Shown: piece after piece, positions 18,584 through 28,796 of the stretch
Layout of the letters: each line of letters opens with the position of its first letter
Numbering within the stretch: the stretch's first letter is position 1
From: Gammaproteobacteria bacterium
GTDB lineage: Bacteria; Pseudomonadota; Gammaproteobacteria; Steroidobacterales; Rariloculaceae
Assembly: GCA_022819855.1 (NCBI GenBank)
Contig: JAJEGN010000006.1
Span: 1 to 64,000 of the forward strand
Direction of reading: 5' to 3'
DNA length: 64,000 bases
Notes under the pieces: model-generated
The model's database searches: none
Told to the model about the DNA's origin: nothing
What the model saw: the letters and a program-made list of their open reading frames with translations, nothing else
Position numbers and translations under genes: made by a program

Positions 18584-19924
18584 TCAGGGCATCGCAGGCC
18601 TGAACGTTAGCGCCTGCCCCCTGGGCGGTCCGGTCACTCGACCGCGTTCAAAGACGACGTCACCGCCAAGTACGGTCATGACGACGCCGCCGCGCAAGGT
18701 GCAGCCCTCGAGCGGCGACCAGCCGCACTTGTAGCGGATGCTGTCGCGATCGACCGGTGTCGTTGCCTGGAGATCGACGATCGCGAGATCCGCCATGTGC
18801 CCCTCCCGAATGAAGCCCCGATCCTCGATGCCGAACAGGCGAGCCGGATTGTGCGCGGTTTTCTCGACGATCGTCTCGAGCGCGAATACGCCCTCGCGGT
18901 GTCGATCGAGCAGCATCGGCAGCAGGTGCTGCACGAGCGGCAGCCCGGCCGGCGCATCGAAGTAGCGGTTCGACTTTTCGGCGAGCGTATGCGGGGCATG
19001 GTCGGTCGCGACGATATCGATGACATCGTCGTTGACGGCCTTGATGAGCGCGCGCCGGTCCGCTGCCGTCTTGATCGCAGGGTTGCACTTGATGCGGGCG
19101 CCGAGATCCGCGTAGCTGGCCTCGTCGAACCACAGGTGGTGAACGCAGGCTTCGACCGTGATGCGCTTGTGCGCGATCGGGCCTGCCTCGAACAGCGCAA
19201 GCTCGCGGGCGGTGGTCAGGTGAAGCACGTGCAATCGCGCGCCATGGCGCCTGGCGAGCTCGACGGCCAGGGACGACGACTTCAAACACGCTTCGGCCGA
19301 GCGGATACGCGGGTGCTCGGACATCGGCACGTCCTCGCCGAATCGCTCCCGGGCACGCCGTTCGGCCTCCAGGATCATCGGCGTGTCTTCGCAGTGGGTC
19401 ACGATGGGCAGCGCCGCGCCGGCGAAGATGGCGTTGAGCGCTGCCTCGTCGTCGACGAGCATGTTGCCGGTTGACGCGCCCATGAACACCTTGATGCCGC
19501 AAGCGTCCGACGGGGTCGCGCGCCTGATTTCCTCGGCGTTGTCGTTGGTCGCACCCAGATAGAAGCCGTAGTTGGCGTAGCTCGATCCGGCGGCGATGGC
19601 CTTCTTGGCGGCGACGGCCGCGCGATCGACCGCGGGCGGCGAATTGTTCGGCATGTCAAAGTAACTCGTCACGCCGCCGCAAATCGCCGCGAGCGACTCG
19701 CTTTCGATCGTTGCCTTGTGGGTCAGGCCGGGTTCGCGGAAATGGACCTGATCGTCGATCACGCCGGGAAGGACGTGGAGACCGTCCAGGTCGATGACTT
19801 GCGCGCCCTCGGGAACCGGCCCGCTGCCGAGCCGTTCGATGCGCCCGCCGGCCACGAGCACGTCGATTTCATCGATGCGCCCTTCATTGACCACGCGGCC
19901 GTTCGCGAACAACAGCTTCGTCAT
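18584..19924 (-). CDS. pyrC: dihydroorotase
   Basis: 446 aa amidohydrolase that interconverts carbamoyl-aspartate and dihydroorotate. The N-terminal metal motif reads IDDQVHFREPGLTHK, with Gln where most enzymes have the first His of HxH. From memory, a Bacteroidetes-type dihydroorotase subgroup carries the same DDQVHFREPG sequence. The other metal ligands are visible (THCEDTP, VLHLTTA, ATDHAPH), as is the bridging-lysine region GIKVFMGAS. It is divergent from the M16 protease. Confidence 0.9.
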   Translation of the reverse strand: MTKLLFANGRVVNEGRIDEIDVLVAGGRIERLGSGPVPEGAQVIDLDGLHVLPGVIDDQVHFREPGLTHKATIESESLAAICGGVTSYFDMPNNSPPAVDRAAVAAKKAIAAGSSYANYGFYLGATNDNAEEIRRATPSDACGIKVFMGASTGNMLVDDEAALNAIFAGAALPIVTHCEDTPMILEAERRARERFGEDVPMSEHPRIRSAEACLKSSSLAVELARRHGARLHVLHLTTARELALFEAGPIAHKRITVEACVHHLWFDEASYADLGARIKCNPAIKTAADRRALIKAVNDDVIDIVATDHAPHTLAEKSNRYFDAPAGLPLVQHLLPMLLDRHREGVFALETIVEKTAHNPARLFGIEDRGFIREGHMADLAIVDLQATTPVDRDSIRYKCGWSPLEGCTLRGGVVMTVLGGDVVFERGRVTGPPRGQALTFRPAMP

Positions 19925-20110
19925 TCGGGCGTTCGCCGCATGGTCAGCAACCTCCGTGGACGCTTATACTTGCCGGCCCGGTTCCGGACCGGGCAAGCCG
20001 CGGGACATTCTAGCGCGCGGGCGGCCCGATATGAGGAACCTCGCGGCCGTGCCGGCGGTCATTGTCATGGAGTCAGTCAGACAACAAACGAATCACCAAC
20101 GGAACATGCC

Positions 20111-22852
20111 ATGAAGAAATCCATCGCTGCCCTCATGTCGCTCGGGCTGGTTCTTGCCTTAGGTTCGGCAGGCGCCCAGCAGATGCCGGAAATTCCGTTC
20201 GACGAGTTCCATCTCGACAACGGCCTGAGGGTCATCGTCCACGAGGACCGAAAAGCCCCGATCGTCGCCGTCACGATCTGGTACCACGTCGGCTCCAAGA
20301 ACGAGGAGCCCGGCAAGACCGGATTCGCACATCTCTTCGAGCACCTGATGTTCAACGGCACGGAGAACTACGACGACGACTACTTCAGGCCGTTCCAGGA
20401 GGTCGGCGCGACGAGCATGAACGGCACGACCAGTGTCGACCGCACGAACTACTTCCAGACGGTGCCGAGCACGGCGATCGACCTGGCGCTGTGGATGGAG
20501 TCCGACCGCATGGGCCACCTGCTTGGCGCCGTCGACCAGGAAAAACTCGACGAACAGCGCGGCGTCGTCCAGAACGAGAAGCGGCAGGGCGAGAATCAGC
20601 CGTACGGTATGGCGTTTCAGCGGATCCTCGCAAACCTGTTTCCGCCGGACCATCCGTACTCCTGGCCTGTCATCGGATCGATGGAGGATCTCGACGCTGC
20701 GACCCTCGACGACGTCAACGAGTGGTTCGAGACGTACTACGGTCCGAACAACGCGACGCTGGTGCTCGCCGGCGACATCGACGTCGATACCGCGAAGGCG
20801 AAGGTGCAGCATTACTTCGGCCATATCCCGCCCGGACCACCGCTGACGAAGCGAAACGACTGGACGCTCGGCGAGCTCGAGGCGAAGCGCGTGACCATGC
20901 AGGACCGCGTCCCTCAGGCCCGCATCTACAAGACCTGGCGCGCGCCCGGGTGGACACACGACGACGGCACGCTGCTGGAACTTGCGGGCGAGGTTCTCTC
21001 CGGCGGCATCACGTCGCGGCTCTATCAGCGCCTCGTTTACGAGGACGAGATCGCGACCAACGTGAGCGCCTCACCATGGAACGCGGAGATCGCCGGGGCC
21101 TTCTTCGTCAGCGCCACCGTTGCGCCGGGCCAGGACATCGGTGAGGTCGAACGGGCGCTCGATGAGGAACTCGCGCGCTTTCTCGCCGAAGGTCCGACCG
21201 AAGAGGAACTCGCCCGGGTCAAGACGGAGATCCTGGCCTTCGTGATCCGCGGGCTCGAACGTGTCGGCGGGTTCCGGGGCAAGTCGAACATCCTCGCCGA
21301 GAACGCCGTCTTCGGCGGCCGTCCGGACTTCTACAAGCGGCCGCTGTCGGTGCTGCAGGCCGCGACGCCCGAAGAAGTACGCGCGACCGCCAATCGCTGG
21401 ATCAGCGGCAACGCGGTCACGCTGGAAGTTCTCCCGTTCGAGCAGGCTCTGGCTGCCAGTGGCGAGAACGCCGACCGCAGCTCACTGCCGGTCGTCGAGG
21501 AGTTTCCCGCCGCCTCGTTTCCGGAACTCGGCCGCGCCACGCTCAGCAACGGCATGCGCGTGATCGTCGCCGAACGCGATGCAGTGCCGGTCGTGCAGTT
21601 CCGTCTGCAGATGAACGCGGGCTACGCTTCCGACCAGTTCGGGAGCCCCGGCACCGCGAAACTCGCGATGGATACGCTCGACCAGGGCACGACGAGCATG
21701 AATGCGCTCGAGATCGCCGACGCGCTCGCCGGGCTCGGCGCGACGCTCGGCACGGGTTCCAACCTCGACTATTCGACCGTCAGCCTCTCGGCGCTCAAGG
21801 AGAACCTCGACGCATCGCTCGAGATCTACGCCGACGTGATTCTGAACCCCGCTTTTCCGGACAGCGATCTCGAGCGGCTGCGTCGCCTGCAGCTTGCCGC
21901 GATCGAGCAGGAGCAGACGACGCCCGACGCGATGGCCTTCCGCGTGTTTCCGCAGCTCGTATACGGCGAGGGCCACGCCTATTCGCTGCCGCTGACGGGC
22001 TCCGGTTCCAGGGCCTCCGTCGAAGCGATCACTCGCGAGGACATCTTCGATTTCCACACGATGTGGTTCAAACCGAACAACGCAACGATGATCGTCGCCG
22101 GGGACATCACGCTCGACGAAGTCCTGCCGCGGCTCGAGGCTGCCTTTGCGGACTGGGACCCAGGCGATACGCCAGCGAAGAACCTGCCGGAGGTGGAGTT
22201 GCCGAACGGCCCGCGCGTCTACCTGCTCGACCGCCCGGACTCCGCGCAAAGCGTCATCATCGCGGGCCAACTGATTCCCGAGCGGCGTGCCGACACGGAG
22301 ATCGCGCTCGACACGATGAACGACATCCTCGGCGGTAACTTCACTTCGCGCATCAACATGAACCTGCGCGAGGACAAGGGCTGGTCCTACGGCGCGCGGA
22401 CGACCCTGTACGACACCCAGGCGCAGCGGCCGTATCTCGCCTACGCGCCGGTGCAGACCGACCAGACGGCTCCCGCGATGCTCGAGATGGCCCGGGAGAT
22501 CGACGAGTACCTGACGAGCCGACCGCCGAGCGGCGAGGAGGTCGAGACTTCGAAGAAGCGCGCCACGCTGACGCTGCCGGGCCGCTGGGAAACCGCCGCC
22601 GCAGTGGCCGGCTCCATCGCGGAACTCGTGCGTTTCGATCTGCCCGACGATTACTGGGACGGCTACGCCAACCTGGTTGCGGGCCTCGACACCGCGGACG
22701 TCCGTGCGGCCGCAAACGAAGTGCTTTCACCGGACCGCCTGACCTGGATCGTCGTCGGCGATCTCGCGGTGATCGGCGAGGACGTGCGTGCGCTCGGTCT
22801 CGGTGAGGTACGGCTCCTCGACTCGGAAGGCAACGTCGTCGAGGAGCGCTGA
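20111..22852 (+). CDS. secreted M16 metallopeptidase, two-domain
   Basis: 913 aa. Signal peptide 1-22 (MKKSIAAL... ending SAGA). The first M16 half contains the zinc motif His74-Leu-Phe-Glu77-His78 (HLFEH) and a downstream glutamate; the second half (about 480-900) is the inactive partner domain lacking HxxEH and carrying the R/Y-type pair segment GWSYGARTTLY. Fused two-halves M16 proteins are periplasmic oligopeptidases related to pitrilysin/PqqL. ATG 20111 is chosen because it starts the signal peptide; the frame is open earlier. Confidence 0.92.
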   Translation: MKKSIAALMSLGLVLALGSAGAQQMPEIPFDEFHLDNGLRVIVHEDRKAPIVAVTIWYHVGSKNEEPGKTGFAHLFEHLMFNGTENYDDDYFRPFQEVGATSMNGTTSVDRTNYFQTVPSTAIDLALWMESDRMGHLLGAVDQEKLDEQRGVVQNEKRQGENQPYGMAFQRILANLFPPDHPYSWPVIGSMEDLDAATLDDVNEWFETYYGPNNATLVLAGDIDVDTAKAKVQHYFGHIPPGPPLTKRNDWTLGELEAKRVTMQDRVPQARIYKTWRAPGWTHDDGTLLELAGEVLSGGITSRLYQRLVYEDEIATNVSASPWNAEIAGAFFVSATVAPGQDIGEVERALDEELARFLAEGPTEEELARVKTEILAFVIRGLERVGGFRGKSNILAENAVFGGRPDFYKRPLSVLQAATPEEVRATANRWISGNAVTLEVLPFEQALAASGENADRSSLPVVEEFPAASFPELGRATLSNGMRVIVAERDAVPVVQFRLQMNAGYASDQFGSPGTAKLAMDTLDQGTTSMNALEIADALAGLGATLGTGSNLDYSTVSLSALKENLDASLEIYADVILNPAFPDSDLERLRRLQLAAIEQEQTTPDAMAFRVFPQLVYGEGHAYSLPLTGSGSRASVEAITREDIFDFHTMWFKPNNATMIVAGDITLDEVLPRLEAAFADWDPGDTPAKNLPEVELPNGPRVYLLDRPDSAQSVIIAGQLIPERRADTEIALDTMNDILGGNFTSRINMNLREDKGWSYGARTTLYDTQAQRPYLAYAPVQTDQTAPAMLEMAREIDEYLTSRPPSGEEVETSKKRATLTLPGRWETAAAVAGSIAELVRFDLPDDYWDGYANLVAGLDTADVRAAANEVLSPDRLTWIVVGDLAVIGEDVRALGLGEVRLLDSEGNVVEER

Positions 22853-22871
22853 CAATCCGGTCGAAGTGCGG

Positions 22872-22895
22872 CCGCGCGCCCTCCGCGGCGCGCGG
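22872..22895 (+). terminator. GC-rich hairpin after the M16 gene
   Basis: A perfect 9 bp stem (CCGCGCGCC / GGCGCGCGG) with a 6 nt loop, 20 bp after the stop. No T-run. The rest of the 171 bp gap to the ABC operon is GC-rich with no reading frame. Confidence 0.45.
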
Positions 22896-23023
22896 TACCG
22901 CCGCGGATTGCGGGCCTGCCGCCGCGGCGCGCGCTTGCCGGGGCTTGAATCGTCCGCGGGCTCTATGCACAATTTTCCGCCGCTCCGGGCGCGCCGCGCC
23001 CGACCGTTCAGACGGTAAGTGAA

Positions 23024-23959
23024 ATGATCGACTGTAAGGGACTGACTAAGCAGTACGGTCGGCTCCGGGCCGTGGACAAGCTGAGCTTCAGCGTGCAGTC
23101 CGGTGAGGTGCTTGGCTTCCTGGGGCCCAACGGCGCCGGAAAGACGACGACGATGCGCATCGTCGCGGGTTTCCTGCCTGCGACCGCGGGAACGGCTACG
23201 GTCTGCGGCTACGATGTCGAGACCGAGGGTCGCGAAGCCAGGCGCAGGATCGGCTACCTGCCCGAGGGTGCGCCGAGCTACCCGGAAATGACCCCGCTCG
23301 CGTTTCTCGAGTTCGTCGCCGACGTGCGCGGGCTACGCGGAGAGGAGCGCGGCCGGCGGCTCGACGAGGTGATCGGCCTGCTGCACCTGGAATCCGTGCT
23401 CGCCCAGCGCATCGACACGCTGTCGAAAGGCTACCGCCGCCGGGTCGGATTGGCGCAGGCAATCCTGCACGATCCCGAGGTGCTGATCCTTGACGAGCCG
23501 ACCGACGGGCTCGACCCGAACCAGAAGCATGAAGTCCGGCAACTCATCGGCGGCATGGCGCGCAGCAAGATCATCGTGATCTCGACCCACATGCTCGAGG
23601 AGGTCGACGCGGTCTGCAACCGGGCGATCATCATCGCTCACGGCCGGATACTGGCCGACGACACGCCGCAGGGACTCGAGGCCCGGTCACGGTTCCATAA
23701 CGCGGTGACAATCAAGCTCGGCGATCCCGAGCTCGTGCCGGCGGCGCGCGACGCCATCGAGTCGCTGCCCGAGGTCGAGAGCACCGAGCTCGACGACAAC
23801 ACCGGCCGCGTCACGGCGTTTCCAGCGTCCGGCAAGCTGCCGCTCGCACCGATCGGCGAACTTGCCGACAGCAGGCGATGGGAACTCTCCGAGTTGCACC
23901 TGGAGTCCGGGCGCCTCGACGAAGTGTTCCGCACGATCACGGGGGGGGCCAGCGCATGA
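23024..23959 (+). CDS. ABC transporter ATP-binding protein, GldA-like
   Basis: 311 aa. Walker A GPNGAGKTT, a Q-loop region, signature LSKGYRRRVG, Walker B VLILDEPTDGLD and the H-loop STHMLEEV; the C-terminal extension (about 220-311) is typical of GldA/NatA-type exporters. It is the first of four coupled genes; its stop overlaps the permease ATG (ATGA). The system exports an unknown substrate or works on envelope components. Confidence 0.93.
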   Translation: MIDCKGLTKQYGRLRAVDKLSFSVQSGEVLGFLGPNGAGKTTTMRIVAGFLPATAGTATVCGYDVETEGREARRRIGYLPEGAPSYPEMTPLAFLEFVADVRGLRGEERGRRLDEVIGLLHLESVLAQRIDTLSKGYRRRVGLAQAILHDPEVLILDEPTDGLDPNQKHEVRQLIGGMARSKIIVISTHMLEEVDAVCNRAIIIAHGRILADDTPQGLEARSRFHNAVTIKLGDPELVPAARDAIESLPEVESTELDDNTGRVTAFPASGKLPLAPIGELADSRRWELSELHLESGRLDEVFRTITGGASA

Positions 23960-24690
23960 ACGCCGCATGGGCCGTATGCCGGCGCGAGCTCCTGAGCTAC
24001 TTCGCGACGCCCGTCGCCTATGTGTTCATCGTGATGTTCCTCGTGCTCGCGAGCACGTTCACGTTCTATCTCGGCAACTTCTACGAGCGCGGGCAGGCGG
24101 ATCTCGCGCCTTTCTTCACCTTCCATCCGTGGCTGTATCTCTTTCTCGTGCCCGCACTCAGCATGCGGCTGTGGGCCGAGGAGCGGAAGTCGGGCAGCAT
24201 CGAGCTGCTCGTGACGCTGCCGCTCGAACTCTGGGAGGCGGTGCTCGGCAAGTTCCTGGCGGCATGGGCGTTCACGCTGCTCGCGCTCGCGCTGACATTC
24301 CCGATCTGGGTCACGGTCAACTACCTTGGCGCGCCCGACAACGGGGCGATCCTGGCCGCGTATATCGGCAGCGGGCTCATGGCCGGCGGGTTTCTCGCGG
24401 TCGGCTCGTGCATTTCGGCGACGACGAAGAACCAGGTCATCGCTTTCATCCTGTCGGTCGTCGCCTGCTTTCTTCTTCTGCTCGCCGGGTTTCCGCTCGT
24501 CCTTGACGTCTTCTCCGGCTGGGCGCCGCAGGCCCTTGTCGATGCGGTCGCGAGCCTGAGCTTCCTGACGCACTTCCAGAGCATCAGCCGCGGCGTCATC
24601 GATTTCAGGGACCTGGTCTATTTCGCATTGCTGATCGCGGCGTGCCTTTACGCCAACACGATCGTGCTTGCGATCAAGCGGGGGGACTGA
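23956..24690 (+). CDS. ABC-2 permease, GldF-like
   Basis: 244 aa with six membrane helices (about 18-38, 56-75, 98-125, 132-156, 161-185, 220-238). The segment MRLWAEERKSGSIELLVTLPL is the coupling region conserved in ABC-2 permeases of the Gld/NosY kind. It overlaps the ATPase upstream and is followed 5 bp later by the GldG-like gene. Confidence 0.9.
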   Translation: MNAAWAVCRRELLSYFATPVAYVFIVMFLVLASTFTFYLGNFYERGQADLAPFFTFHPWLYLFLVPALSMRLWAEERKSGSIELLVTLPLELWEAVLGKFLAAWAFTLLALALTFPIWVTVNYLGAPDNGAILAAYIGSGLMAGGFLAVGSCISATTKNQVIAFILSVVACFLLLLAGFPLVLDVFSGWAPQALVDAVASLSFLTHFQSISRGVIDFRDLVYFALLIAACLYANTIVLAIKRGD

Positions 24691-24695
24691 GGACG

Positions 24696-26732
24696 GTGGA
24701 ATCGAAGCAGCGACAAACGACGGCAACGGCGACGCTCGTGCTCCTGGCCGTGGCTTTCGTGGCCGCGGTCATGGCCAGCAATACGCTGTTGAGCGGTCTC
24801 AGGATCGATCTGACCGAGAACGAACTGTACTCCCTGTCTCCGGGCACGGAGACCTTCCTGCAGGGGCTCGAGGAGCCGATCAACCTCTACTTTTTCTTCT
24901 CCGACGAAACCGCCGGCGACCTGCAGTTCCTGCGCGGTTACGCGACCCGCGTCAGGGAAATGCTCGAGGAGTTCGCCGCGGCGTCAGGCGGTCGGCTGAA
25001 TCTGCAGGTCATCGATCCGCCGCCGTTCTCCGAGGAAGAGGACCGCGCCGCGCAGTACGGGCTGCAGGACATCAATCTCGGCACGCTCGGCGACAGCCTC
25101 TACTTCGGGCTCGCGGCGACGAACGCGTTCGGCGACGAAGCCGTCATCGAGGTGTTCGACCCGACGGAAGAGGCGTCGCTGGAATACGATCTCGCGCGGC
25201 TGATCTACAGTCTCGCGAACCCGGAGCAGGCCGTCGTCGGCCTGCTGAGCGGCGCGCCGATGAGCGGCAGTTTCGATCCCCAGACGCAGCAGCCGACGCC
25301 GCCGTGGTTCGCGTACCAGCAGGCCGAGCAGCTCTTTGACTTGCGGAACCTGCCTGCAAGCATCGAAGCGGTCGATGACGACATCGACACGCTCTGGATC
25401 GTGCACCCGAGCGCGCTCGACGAGCAGACGCTCTACGCGATCGATCAGTTCGTCCTCCGCGGCGGGCGCGCCCTGATCTTCGTCGACCCGGTCGCCGAAG
25501 CGGCCGCGGCGCCACCGGACCCGAGCGGCTTCGGATTCAGCCCGCCAGGCGGCTCGGACCTGCCGGAACTGTTCGAGGCCTGGGGCGTGCAGTTTTCGGC
25601 GAACCAGGTCGTGGGGGACAATCTCAATGCGCTTGCCGTAAACACGGAGTTTGGCGCAAGGCCCGTTCGACACGTCGGCCTGCTCGGGCTCACGAACGCT
25701 TCGATCAACGCCGACGATGTCGTCAGCGCCGGACTCGGTTCGATCAATCTGGGCACGGCCGGCCACTTCACGCTGGCCGAGGATTCGGGAGTGACGCTCG
25801 TGCCGCTCTTGACCTCGAGCGGCGAGTCGGCGCTGTTCGACTCGAGCCGCTTCCAGTTCCTGCCGGACCCCGGCGAACTGCTCAACGAGTTCACCGTCAC
25901 CGGTGAAAGTTACGTGCTCGCAGCACGGCTCGAAGGGCCGCTGACAACCGCCTTTCCGGACGGTCCGCCCCCGGCTGAGCAAGATTCCGGGGAACCACTT
26001 GCCGCCGCCGATGCATCAGCCGCGGACGGCGTTCCCGGGGCGCAGTCCGCCGATGAATCCGTTGCCGAGGTGTCGCTCGCGGCCGAATCCACTGACGACG
26101 AGGTTCCGACGGGCGATGTCGAAACTCCGGTTCCCGTCGAGCCTGGCGCGGGTGATCATCTGACCTCCATCGCACAGGGCAACGTCATACTCGTCGGCGA
26201 CGTCGACGTGCTCAGCGACCGCCTCTGGATCCAGCGCCAACGCAGCCTCTTCGGGCAACAGATTGCAACGGCCTTCGCGAACAACGGCGACTTCGTCACG
26301 AGCGCGCTCGCGAACCTGTCGGGCAGCGCCGACCTGATCGGGCTCAAGAGCCGGCAGACCTACTCGCGGCCGTTCGATACCGTCGAAGCCCTGCAACGGG
26401 AAGCCGACGCGCGCTTTCGCGAAACCGAACAGCAACTGCAGGCCGAGCTTGCCGAAACCGAACGCAGGCTCGTCGAACTGCAGTCGAGCCGCGACGACGA
26501 AAACTCGCTGTTCATGACCCCGGAGCAGCAGGCGGAACTCGGCAGGTTCCAGGACGAGCAACTCAGGATCCGCCAGGAACTCCGGGCCGTGCAGCGCAAT
26601 CTCGACAGCAGCATCGAGCGGCTCGGCGTTGTCCTCAAGGTCGTCAACATCGGCGCCGTGCCGCTCGCCCTCACGGTCGTCGCGCTCCTCGTCGTCTGGC
26701 TCAAGCGCACTCGCAGGAGGACTCCCGCATGA
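24696..26732 (+). CDS. GldG-like ABC-system auxiliary membrane protein
   Basis: 678 aa. An N-terminal membrane helix (about 10-30) precedes the marker sequence RIDLTENELYSLSPGT of the GldG/DUF4350-like family; a long periplasmic region includes an acidic low-complexity insert (about 425-485); a coiled coil (about 570-640) precedes the C-terminal helix (about 648-668) and basic tail. The start is GTG 24696 after GAGGA. It should complex with the ATPase and permease. It overlaps the next gene by ATGA. Confidence 0.88.
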   Translation: MESKQRQTTATATLVLLAVAFVAAVMASNTLLSGLRIDLTENELYSLSPGTETFLQGLEEPINLYFFFSDETAGDLQFLRGYATRVREMLEEFAAASGGRLNLQVIDPPPFSEEEDRAAQYGLQDINLGTLGDSLYFGLAATNAFGDEAVIEVFDPTEEASLEYDLARLIYSLANPEQAVVGLLSGAPMSGSFDPQTQQPTPPWFAYQQAEQLFDLRNLPASIEAVDDDIDTLWIVHPSALDEQTLYAIDQFVLRGGRALIFVDPVAEAAAAPPDPSGFGFSPPGGSDLPELFEAWGVQFSANQVVGDNLNALAVNTEFGARPVRHVGLLGLTNASINADDVVSAGLGSINLGTAGHFTLAEDSGVTLVPLLTSSGESALFDSSRFQFLPDPGELLNEFTVTGESYVLAARLEGPLTTAFPDGPPPAEQDSGEPLAAADASAADGVPGAQSADESVAEVSLAAESTDDEVPTGDVETPVPVEPGAGDHLTSIAQGNVILVGDVDVLSDRLWIQRQRSLFGQQIATAFANNGDFVTSALANLSGSADLIGLKSRQTYSRPFDTVEALQREADARFRETEQQLQAELAETERRLVELQSSRDDENSLFMTPEQQAELGRFQDEQLRIRQELRAVQRNLDSSIERLGVVLKVVNIGAVPLALTVVALLVVWLKRTRRRTPA

Positions 26733-27841
26733 ACAACCGCGCGCTCGTGATCGTGGCCGCGCTCGCGGCGGTGCTCGTCATGCTGGCGCTGGTCGGACAG
26801 AACCGCGCCCCGGGTCCGTCACTGAGCGGTTCCACGCTCCTGCCGGGGCTCGACGCGGCGCTCAACGACGTCGACGAAATCACGCTCGTCAGGGGCGGAA
26901 ACGAGACGATCGCGAGCATCCGCAGATCGGAGCAGGGTTGGACGGTGCCGGCGAAGGGCGGTTACCCCGCCGATACCGCGAAGATCCGCGATGCCTTGCT
27001 CGCCTTGTCGGAAGCGCGCGTCGTCGAGGAGAAGACCGCGAACCCCGACTTCTACGACCGCCTCGGCGTCGAGCCCGTCGAATCGGAGTCCTCGGCGGGG
27101 ACGGCCGTGACGATACGGTATGGCGGCGAAACATTTCCGACGGTGATCCTGGGCGACGTCGAAGGGACGAGCCAGCGCTACGCCCGGCGCGCCGACGAGG
27201 CGCAAAGCCTGCTGATCGACCGCGATCCGGAGTTCCCCCGCTCGGCGCCGCAGTGGCTTGACACTGGCATCCTCGACCTGCGCTCGGACCGCGTTCGCGA
27301 GGTCACGATCGCGCATGCGGACGGCGAACGCGTACGCATCTTCAAGGACGCGCCCGGCGAGACGAACTACTCCGTGGATCCTGTTCCGGAAGGCCGCGAA
27401 CTGCAGTACGCGGGCGTCGCGAACGTCACCGGCAACGTGCTGCGCGAACTCGCGCTCGAGGACGTTGAGCCGGCGGCCGAAGACGGGTCGGAGCCAAGCG
27501 TCACGACGCGCTTCCACACGTTCGATGGGCTCGTGCTGACGGCGCGTGGCTACCAACGAGGCGACGAGAGTTGGCTCGAGTTTGAGGCTTCCGTGGACAC
27601 CGAGCCGGCTGACGGACAGGGCGCCGAGCCCGCTTCGGAGGATTCGGCGCCGGTGGCAGACGCTTCGGGTGACACGGCGGATGGCGATGAGCAGGCGGGT
27701 CCGGGCGACGCTGCCGCGGACCCGGCCGCCGAAGCCGAAACGATCAACGCGACGGTGGCCGGCTGGCGCTACCGCATCCCGTCCTACAAGTACGAACAGA
27801 TGACGCGCCGCATCGAGGACCTGCTCAGCGACGCCGAGTAA
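26729..27841 (+). CDS. DUF4340-domain membrane-anchored protein
   Basis: 370 aa. One N-terminal membrane helix (about 5-23), then a periplasmic DUF4340 region (VDEITLVRGGNETIASIRRSEQGW ...). An Asp/Ala/Glu-rich insert (about 290-335) interrupts before the conserved end AGWRYRIPSYKYEQMTRRIEDLL. DUF4340 proteins regularly close GldA-F-G-like operons, as here. Function unknown. Confidence 0.88.
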   Translation: MNNRALVIVAALAAVLVMLALVGQNRAPGPSLSGSTLLPGLDAALNDVDEITLVRGGNETIASIRRSEQGWTVPAKGGYPADTAKIRDALLALSEARVVEEKTANPDFYDRLGVEPVESESSAGTAVTIRYGGETFPTVILGDVEGTSQRYARRADEAQSLLIDRDPEFPRSAPQWLDTGILDLRSDRVREVTIAHADGERVRIFKDAPGETNYSVDPVPEGRELQYAGVANVTGNVLRELALEDVEPAAEDGSEPSVTTRFHTFDGLVLTARGYQRGDESWLEFEASVDTEPADGQGAEPASEDSAPVADASGDTADGDEQAGPGDAAADPAAEAETINATVAGWRYRIPSYKYEQMTRRIEDLLSDAE

Positions 27842-27997
27842 GCCGCTGCCCGCGGGCGTAGCGGCGAAACGGGTTCCCGTCGGCGTTGTGCAGCTCGCCC
27901 GGCCGCGCCCCTCGTGCAGGAGCCCACGGCCGCACCGAAAGGTGTATCGGGCTTTTCGGACGAATCGACCACGCGGCGCGGAATTTCCGGGCCGCGG

Positions 27998-28786
27998 TCA
28001 GGGCATGACGCGAATCACCGCGCGCCGCGACCTCCAGTCTTCGACGCCGTCGGGTTCTTCCTGGCCCGTGGCGGCCGCAGCGGCGAAAGCGAGTTCGCCG
28101 AGCCCTCCTGACTTCAATATTTCAGCGATTTCGTTTGCGCGCTCGAGTGCGATCGAGGTGTCTTCAGCCATGACGCTGCCGTCGGACAGCAGCGTCGCTC
28201 CGCTCGATCCGACGACCTCGATCCTGCTCGCGCCGATCTTCGTGGCGTAGTCGAGCACGTCGCCGAGGATCGGCGCGTGACGGCCCATGATCAGCATGTC
28301 GAAGTCGTAGTGAAGCAGGTATTCGCGGGGCTCATACGGCGGTACGAGCACCTCCTCCGGCGCAGGGTCGCGCTGGAAGGCCAGTCTCCCGCCGCTCGGA
28401 CCGGGCGGACGCGGCGCAAACGGCACCGTGTAGCGGTCTTCGGCCGGCAGAATCGTGTTGCAGCTCGCATCGAAGTCGAGGATCGGCGCGATGACGACCG
28501 GGTCGAGCACGATGCCGCCGCAGATCCTGGGCCGATCGCTGACCGTGCCTTCCACGAGCACGCGGTGACCGAGAAACGGGGGATCGAAGTCGGCGCTGAC
28601 GTCGGTCTGAATGCCGAGGTAATAGAGTTCGCCCTCGTACTCGGACAACCAGCACGGCACCGTCGCCGTATCGCGCACGATCGGACAGCTCACGAAGTTG
28701 CGTTGCGATTCGGGCGGGGGTTCGGCGTTCGCGATTCCGCCGGCCGCGAATGTCGCAATCGCGATGGCCGATATGCGCTTCATCAT
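27998..28786 (-). CDS. exported protein with OmpA-like C-terminal domain
   Basis: 262 aa. Signal peptide 1-21 (cleavage near ANA). The middle region has four cysteines (SCPIV, VPCWL, RICGG, ASCNT) that could form two disulphides. The C-terminal part (about 155-262: HYDFDMLIMG ... YATKIGASRIEVVGSSGAT ... ERANEIAEIL ... SRRAVIRV) follows the OmpA/MotB fold, though the exact peptidoglycan-binding motif is weak. It starts 10 bp after the cytochrome gene stops, so they form an operon. Confidence 0.75.
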   Translation of the reverse strand: MMKRISAIAIATFAAGGIANAEPPPESQRNFVSCPIVRDTATVPCWLSEYEGELYYLGIQTDVSADFDPPFLGHRVLVEGTVSDRPRICGGIVLDPVVIAPILDFDASCNTILPAEDRYTVPFAPRPPGPSGGRLAFQRDPAPEEVLVPPYEPREYLLHYDFDMLIMGRHAPILGDVLDYATKIGASRIEVVGSSGATLLSDGSVMAEDTSIALERANEIAEILKSGGLGELAFAAAAATGQEEPDGVEDWRSRRAVIRVMP

Positions 28787-28796
28787 GGCCGCCGCC

